A stretch of 8,971 bases of DNA from Candidatus Peregrinibacteria bacterium (GTDB lineage: Bacteria > Patescibacteriota > Gracilibacteria > UBA1369), in the NCBI GenBank assembly GCA_014728765.1, contig WJLA01000031.1, forward strand, positions 1 to 8,971, written 5' to 3'. Below the pieces are notes generated by a model. The model made no database searches and had not been told where the DNA came from. It worked only from the letters and a program-made list of their open reading frames with translations. A program made the translations under genes and the position numbers. How positions within the stretch are numbered: position 1 is the stretch's first letter; every line of letters starts with the position of its first letter. Positions 6,059 through 8,971 of the stretch are shown piece after piece.

Positions 6059-7242
6059 CTAAATATAACTTCTCTTGATTTTGCATAAGAAGTTATAGCT
6101 TCAACAATGTTTGGTACAAGTTCAATGTTAAATATATTCGGTAACAGATTTTTTTGAGTTGGTTCTATTGTTTTTGCAATGGCGTGTGCTGCCAAAGCTT
6201 TCATTTCAATGTTAATGTTTGGTAGGCGGTTTTGTATTGCTCCTTTAAAAATTCCCGGAAAAACCAAAGCATTATTTATTTGATTTGGAAAATCTGATCT
6301 TCCGGTCGCAGTGATGAATGCACCGTTTTTTTCAGCCGTGTTAGGATAAATTTCCGGAATTGGATTAGCCATGGCAAAAATTATCGGCTTTTCATTCATG
6401 TTTTTTATCCATTCTGGTTTTAAGGCTCCCGCTACTGAAACACCCATAAAAACATCCGATTGATGTAGTGCCATTTCAAGAGTGCCTTGTAGATTTCCAG
6501 TGTTTATATAAGGTATCAACTCTCTTTTGTATAAATTCAAATCATCTCTATCTCTGTGAATGATTCCCTTTGAGTCGCATATAATTACATTTGCAACTTT
6601 TTTACCAATTTTTCCTTCAAAGTCGGTTAGCATTTTGGTGATAGCTATGCCCGCTGCTCCCGCACCATTGACTACCACGGTCAGGTCTTCGAAATCTTTG
6701 TCCGACACTTTGCAAGCATTTAACAATGCCGCGTAGGCTACTATTGCCGTTCCATGTTGATCATCATGCATGACAGGAATTCCAAGGTTTTGTAATTCTG
6801 CTTCGATTTCAAAACATTTAGGAGCAGCAAAGTCTTCCAAATTAATACCGGCGAATCCCGGAGAAATATTTTTTATTGTTTTGATGATATCTTTGATATT
6901 TTCGGTTCCAATAACTATAGGCCAGGCATTAAGATCTGCAAATTTTTTAAAAATAATAGCTTTACCCTCCATTACCGGTAAAGCTGCTTCCGGCCCGATG
7001 TTGCCCAGACCCAAAACAGCAGATCCATCACTGATGACTGCAATTGAATTGGCTTTGCTGGTATATTGTAGTGCTTTGGACTTATCATTGGCAATTGCTT
7101 TGCAAATTGAGCCAACTCCCGGAGTATATAACAATGAAAGATCTTCTCTGGTGTTTAGTGGTAATGGAGATTTCAATTCAAGTTTTCCTGGTGTTTTTTG
7201 GTGAAGTTCTTGTGCTTTTTTGTTAAATTCTTCTGTGGTCAT
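6055..7242 (-). CDS. NAD(P)-dependent malic enzyme (oxaloacetate-decarboxylating type)
   Basis: This enzyme oxidatively decarboxylates malate to pyruvate and CO2, reducing NAD(P)+. The 395 residues match the short bacterial form, without the phosphotransacetylase-like tail of MaeB. Visible are YTPGVG with catalytic Tyr39, VISDGSAVLGLGNIGPEAA (69-87), EGKAIIFKK with catalytic Lys94, NLEDFAAPKCFEIE with metal ligands Glu136 and Asp137, and HDDQHGTA (159-166) with the third metal Asp. The Rossmann loop is NGAGAAGIA (192-200). Asp223 in ICDSKGII lies near the end of the second Rossmann strand, but this does not settle NAD versus NADP. The C-terminal part contains AMANPIPEIYP and ATGRSDFPNQINN, typical of the family. 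The ATG start is followed by TTEEFNKKAQ; no Shine-Dalgarno site is evident. It converges on efp with a 4-base overlap and diverges from the SLH-protein gene. Confidence 0.95.
   Translation of the reverse strand: MTTEEFNKKAQELHQKTPGKLELKSPLPLNTREDLSLLYTPGVGSICKAIANDKSKALQYTSKANSIAVISDGSAVLGLGNIGPEAALPVMEGKAIIFKKFADLNAWPIVIGTENIKDIIKTIKNISPGFAGINLEDFAAPKCFEIEAELQNLGIPVMHDDQHGTAIVAYAALLNACKVSDKDFEDLTVVVNGAGAAGIAITKMLTDFEGKIGKKVANVIICDSKGIIHRDRDDLNLYKRELIPYINTGNLQGTLEMALHQSDVFMGVSVAGALKPEWIKNMNEKPIIFAMANPIPEIYPNTAEKNGAFITATGRSDFPNQINNALVFPGIFKGAIQNRLPNINIEMKALAAHAIAKTIEPTQKNLLPNIFNIELVPNIVEAITSYAKSREVIFS
6064..6097. repeat. 10-bp inverted repeat at the efp/malic enzyme convergent junction
   Basis: TATAACTTCT (6064-6073) pairs perfectly with AGAAGTTATA (6088-6097) across a 14-base loop. 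An outer AGC (6057-6059) and GCT (6098-6100) can extend it past a bulge. It lies in the last codons of the malic enzyme gene, just beyond the efp stop. It may act as a weak terminator for either gene, but the stem is AT-rich and T-runs are poor on both sides. Confidence 0.4.
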
Positions 7243-7283
7243 ATAACTTTTTAATTCTGCAATTAAGCTATCACTTTTTTATT

Positions 7284-7313
7284 ATTAAATTGAATCTATC
7301 TTTCTTGAAACAA
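7284..7313 (-). promoter_or_regulatory. Weak candidate promoter for the malic enzyme gene
   Basis: On the minus strand TTGTTT (7313-7308) is followed by an 18-base spacer and TTTAAT (7289-7284). Its -35 overlaps the -35 of the oppositely directed SLH-protein promoter, so the two would be back to back. In DNA this AT-rich the match is not strong. Confidence 0.25.
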
Positions 7314-7333
7314 TGGCCTTGTTGTGTTATAAT
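7305..7333 (+). promoter_or_regulatory. Strong extended -10 promoter of the SLH surface protein
   Basis: TTGAAA (7305-7310), a 17-base spacer and a perfect TATAAT (7328-7333) preceded by TGT (7325-7327) form a textbook sigma-70-type promoter with an extended -10. The start near 7340 gives an A/T-rich leader of about 32 bases with no Shine-Dalgarno sequence. This is the best promoter in the window and suggests high expression, as expected for a surface-layer protein. Confidence 0.8.
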
Positions 7334-7371
7334 GTAATGATTTCATTTAATAATTTTTAAACAAAGCAAAA

Positions 7372-8607
7372 ATGAAAAATAAACAAAATAAATTTTTATA
7401 CGCCTTTTTTGGTGTATTTGCTGTGGTTGTGGTAGTGGTTGCTGCAACTATGAGTGGATCGTTTTTTCAAGGAAATTTGAAAAATCTGGATGATATAAAC
7501 CAAAATGATTGTAAGGTGATCGGATCATTTTTCAGCGAAGGATTGTGGAGTGGTACTTATCAGGGGGGAGCTAATGTTTCGCCTTCAGATTTTGGTAAAA
7601 CTCCAAGGCAATGTGTTGAAGAAGTTGGAAAAGTCAGATGGTCCGAGCTTGCAAAAAAATCAAGCCCATCCGCCGGGTTATGTTATGAAATCAAATCTTA
7701 TTATAATGCAGGTGAGTGGACTGGAAGAGCGGATAATATTTATAAGGAGACCGGTGAAAAATGCTTTGATGTGTATGGTTGGGACTTTTGGAAGAGTATC
7801 TCAGGAAAGAAATATATCGATGCTCCAACAAAAGCTGAATGTGATGTGATTAAGTCTTACTATAATCAAGGAATTTGGACTGGAAACATGCAATATCAAT
7901 CTGAGTTTACAGGTGAACAATGTAGATTAGAGTTTGGAGTTCAATATTGGTCAGGTCCGGGTATAACCGAACCACTTGATGATGATAATATGGATTCCGA
8001 TTCTTCGGACTCTTCCGTAGAATCTAAGGTAATTACTCCGGAAAAAGACATTGTTGAAGAATTACAACCTCGATGTAATCAATTCTTTGATAATGTAGCT
8101 TCAAGTCAATATTATGAAGCGGTTGAATATGTTCGAAAAAATGCAATTTTCGGAGGATATGAAAATTGTACTTTCAGAGCTTTGGATACAATCAATAGAG
8201 CTGAAATTGCAAAGGTCATGGTGGAAGGGTTCGGATATGAAATAAATACAAATGGCGGGCCTCATTTTCCAGATGTTGATGAAAACGCTTGGTATTATGA
8301 TCTTGTTGAAACCGCATATAACAGAGGAATTGTGGTTGGATATCCTGATGGAACATTTAGACCGGGCAGTGATATTGTAAATTCGGAAATTGCAAAAATG
8401 TTTGTGCTTTCTTCAAGTTTAAGCAATCAATTGGCAACAGTAGATGAAGATAATACATGTGATGGAATGGACACTTCTGAATGGTATAATGAATATTATG
8501 CTGTTCTTGTCAGCAATGGTGTTGTAGACCCTGCGGATTGTAGACCTTCTGACGCAGCTTTGAGAGGAGAGGTTGCGGAAATGTTCTATAATTACTCAAA
8601 AAACTAA
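7372..8607 (+). CDS. Secreted surface protein with three Cys-paired repeats and three SLH domains
   Basis: The 411-residue protein is predicted to be exported and held at the cell surface. Residues 8-27 are hydrophobic (six consecutive Val) after a lysine-rich start, as in a signal peptide or anchor. Residues 47-193 hold three repeats of 37-44 residues, of which the second and third share CxxIKSYYNxGxWTG and TGExC and end in W. An acidic Ser/Asp linker (about 202-215) follows. Then come three S-layer homology domains: about 237-290 (with NRAEIAK), 297-350 (HFPDVDENAWYYD, GYPDGTFRPG, NSEIAK) and a short third one, 363-411 (LRGEVAE). SLH domains usually bind pyruvylated cell-wall polymers; whether this organism has one is not known. 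All ten cysteines fall into five pairs 27-34 residues apart. The function of the repeats is not recognised. The gene stands alone, between its own promoter and terminator. Confidence 0.92.
   Translation: MKNKQNKFLYAFFGVFAVVVVVVAATMSGSFFQGNLKNLDDINQNDCKVIGSFFSEGLWSGTYQGGANVSPSDFGKTPRQCVEEVGKVRWSELAKKSSPSAGLCYEIKSYYNAGEWTGRADNIYKETGEKCFDVYGWDFWKSISGKKYIDAPTKAECDVIKSYYNQGIWTGNMQYQSEFTGEQCRLEFGVQYWSGPGITEPLDDDNMDSDSSDSSVESKVITPEKDIVEELQPRCNQFFDNVASSQYYEAVEYVRKNAIFGGYENCTFRALDTINRAEIAKVMVEGFGYEINTNGGPHFPDVDENAWYYDLVETAYNRGIVVGYPDGTFRPGSDIVNSEIAKMFVLSSSLSNQLATVDEDNTCDGMDTSEWYNEYYAVLVSNGVVDPADCRPSDAALRGEVAEMFYNYSKN
7510..7950 (+). repeat. Three tandem Cys-paired repeat modules encoded in the SLH protein gene
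   Basis: The modules are residues 47-90 (bases 7510-7641), 104-140 (7681-7791) and 157-193 (7840-7950). Modules 2 and 3 are both exactly 37 residues from first Cys to last Trp; module 1 carries about 7 extra residues before its second Cys. Shared pattern: C, then I-x-S-(Y/F)-(Y/F), G-x-W-(T/S)-G, a second C, and a final W. The similarity is in the protein rather than the DNA, so the duplication is old. Confidence 0.85.
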
Positions 8608-8623
8608 TTTTATTGAAATGATG

Positions 8624-8657
8624 AAGAGCTCGTGTCTAGTCAGACGCGGGCTCTTTT
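8624..8657 (+). terminator. Intrinsic terminator of the SLH protein gene
   Basis: AAGAGCTCGTGTCT (8624-8637) pairs over 14 positions, two of them G-U, with AGACGCGGGCTCTT (8642-8655) around the loop AGTC, and then runs into T-rich sequence on the + strand. It begins 16 bases after the SLH gene stop. The TAG stop of the opposing TPR gene (8636-8638) lies inside the stem and loop, so both genes share the hairpin. The minus-strand side lacks a good T-run, so termination there is less certain. Confidence 0.85.
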
Positions 8658-8971
8658 AGTTTAGATAAGATATTGTTTATTTTTTTGGTTTGATCGGTGT
8701 GTTTATATGAATCCAATAGATTTTGTATGACTATTGTAAAATCCGGATGATTCTTTCGGAAAATTCTGACTTGTTCCGATTTTTTAAAATCAGTGGCGTA
8801 AGTTGATTGCCAATATGGGGGCGAGAGATCCAGAAGTTTTTCATAAGCAATGATTGCTTTTGAGTAATTGTTTTCTTGATAGTGATAATCTCCCCATTTT
8901 TTATAGACAGTTGTGAAATTTGGGGCAAGTTCGGAGGCTTTTTGAAAGTTTTCCGAAGGTATTTCCAATTG
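8636..8971 (-). CDS. TPR-containing protein, C-terminal fragment (5' end outside window)
   Basis: The frame is open to the window edge. The first possible start in it is a TTG at 8968-8966, but the residues there (SENFQKASELAPNF) already look like the second half of a TPR unit, so the gene very likely begins outside. One full tetratricopeptide repeat follows: TTVYKKWGDYHYQENNYSKAIIAYEKLLDLSP, with the usual W/G/Y and A/Y spacing (shown here in two parts: TTVYKKWGDYHYQ and ENNYSKAIIAYEKLLDLSP). A charged, helical tail of about 60 residues with NHPDFTIVIQNLLDSY completes the protein. TPRs mediate protein-protein contacts. In related bacteria such tails often end O-antigen ligase/polymerase-type membrane proteins, but nothing here proves that. 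The TAG stop is inside the terminator hairpin shared with the SLH gene. Confidence 0.75.
   Translation of the reverse strand, partial: QLEIPSENFQKASELAPNFTTVYKKWGDYHYQENNYSKAIIAYEKLLDLSPPYWQSTYATDFKKSEQVRIFRKNHPDFTIVIQNLLDSYKHTDQTKKINNILSKLKEPASD

Noticed and set aside
8966..8968. TTG as the real start of the TPR protein
   Set aside because: The frame continues to the window edge, and the residues here are the middle of a TPR unit, so a truncated longer protein is more likely.
1..8971. TGA-as-glycine genetic code, CRISPR arrays, tRNA genes, insertion sequences
   Set aside because: Long frames contain no in-frame TGA; no direct repeats with regular spacers, cloverleaf sequences, terminal inverted repeats or transposase motifs were seen.

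Overview
The window is an AT-rich, densely packed stretch of bacterial chromosome holding eight protein genes, two of them cut by the window edges. There are no RNA genes, insertion sequences or CRISPR arrays, and no gene-free stretch reaches 300 bases. The mix fits a Candidatus Patescibacteria (CPR)-type bacterium, perhaps near Peregrinibacteria/Gracilibacteria: low GC, a three-SLH-domain surface protein, a C-terminal TPR fragment of a larger protein, short leaders, and no clear Shine-Dalgarno site before any visible start. This placement is an inference. The genetic code looks standard: the long reading frames have no internal TGA, and all eight stop codons are TAA or TAG.

Layout. Bases 2-1723 (+) are the C-terminal half of the transcription-repair coupling factor Mfd. 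Facing it, 1803-3329 (-) encodes a membrane-anchored glycoside hydrolase that strongly resembles animal heparanase (family GH79). Both catalytic glutamates and the heparanase-type C-terminal cysteine pair are visible. Next, on the + strand, comes an elongation-factor-P module: an EpmA-like beta-lysine ligase with an extra N-terminal OB-like domain (3415-4617), an unrecognised, weakly leucine-rich-repeat-like protein (4641-5435), and EF-P itself (5498-6058). The efp gene overlaps the end of a convergent malic enzyme gene (6055-7242, -) by 4 bases. Diverging from malic enzyme, 7372-8607 (+) encodes a surface protein with three cysteine-paired repeats followed by three SLH domains. It is driven by a near-consensus extended -10 promoter and closed by a strong hairpin terminator. 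The window ends in a TPR-containing C-terminal fragment (8636-8971, -).

How the genes relate. EpmA is expected to modify Lys31 of EF-P, and the two are encoded two genes apart. EF-P relieves ribosome stalling at proline runs, and the Mfd fragment carries one (PPPG). The heparanase-like enzyme and the SLH protein are both predicted to be exported, so two of the eight genes act at the cell surface. Malic enzyme belongs to central carbon metabolism and has no evident link to its neighbours. The most interesting items are the heparanase-like enzyme, the OB-domain EpmA with the unknown gene beside it, and the Cys-paired repeat in the SLH protein.
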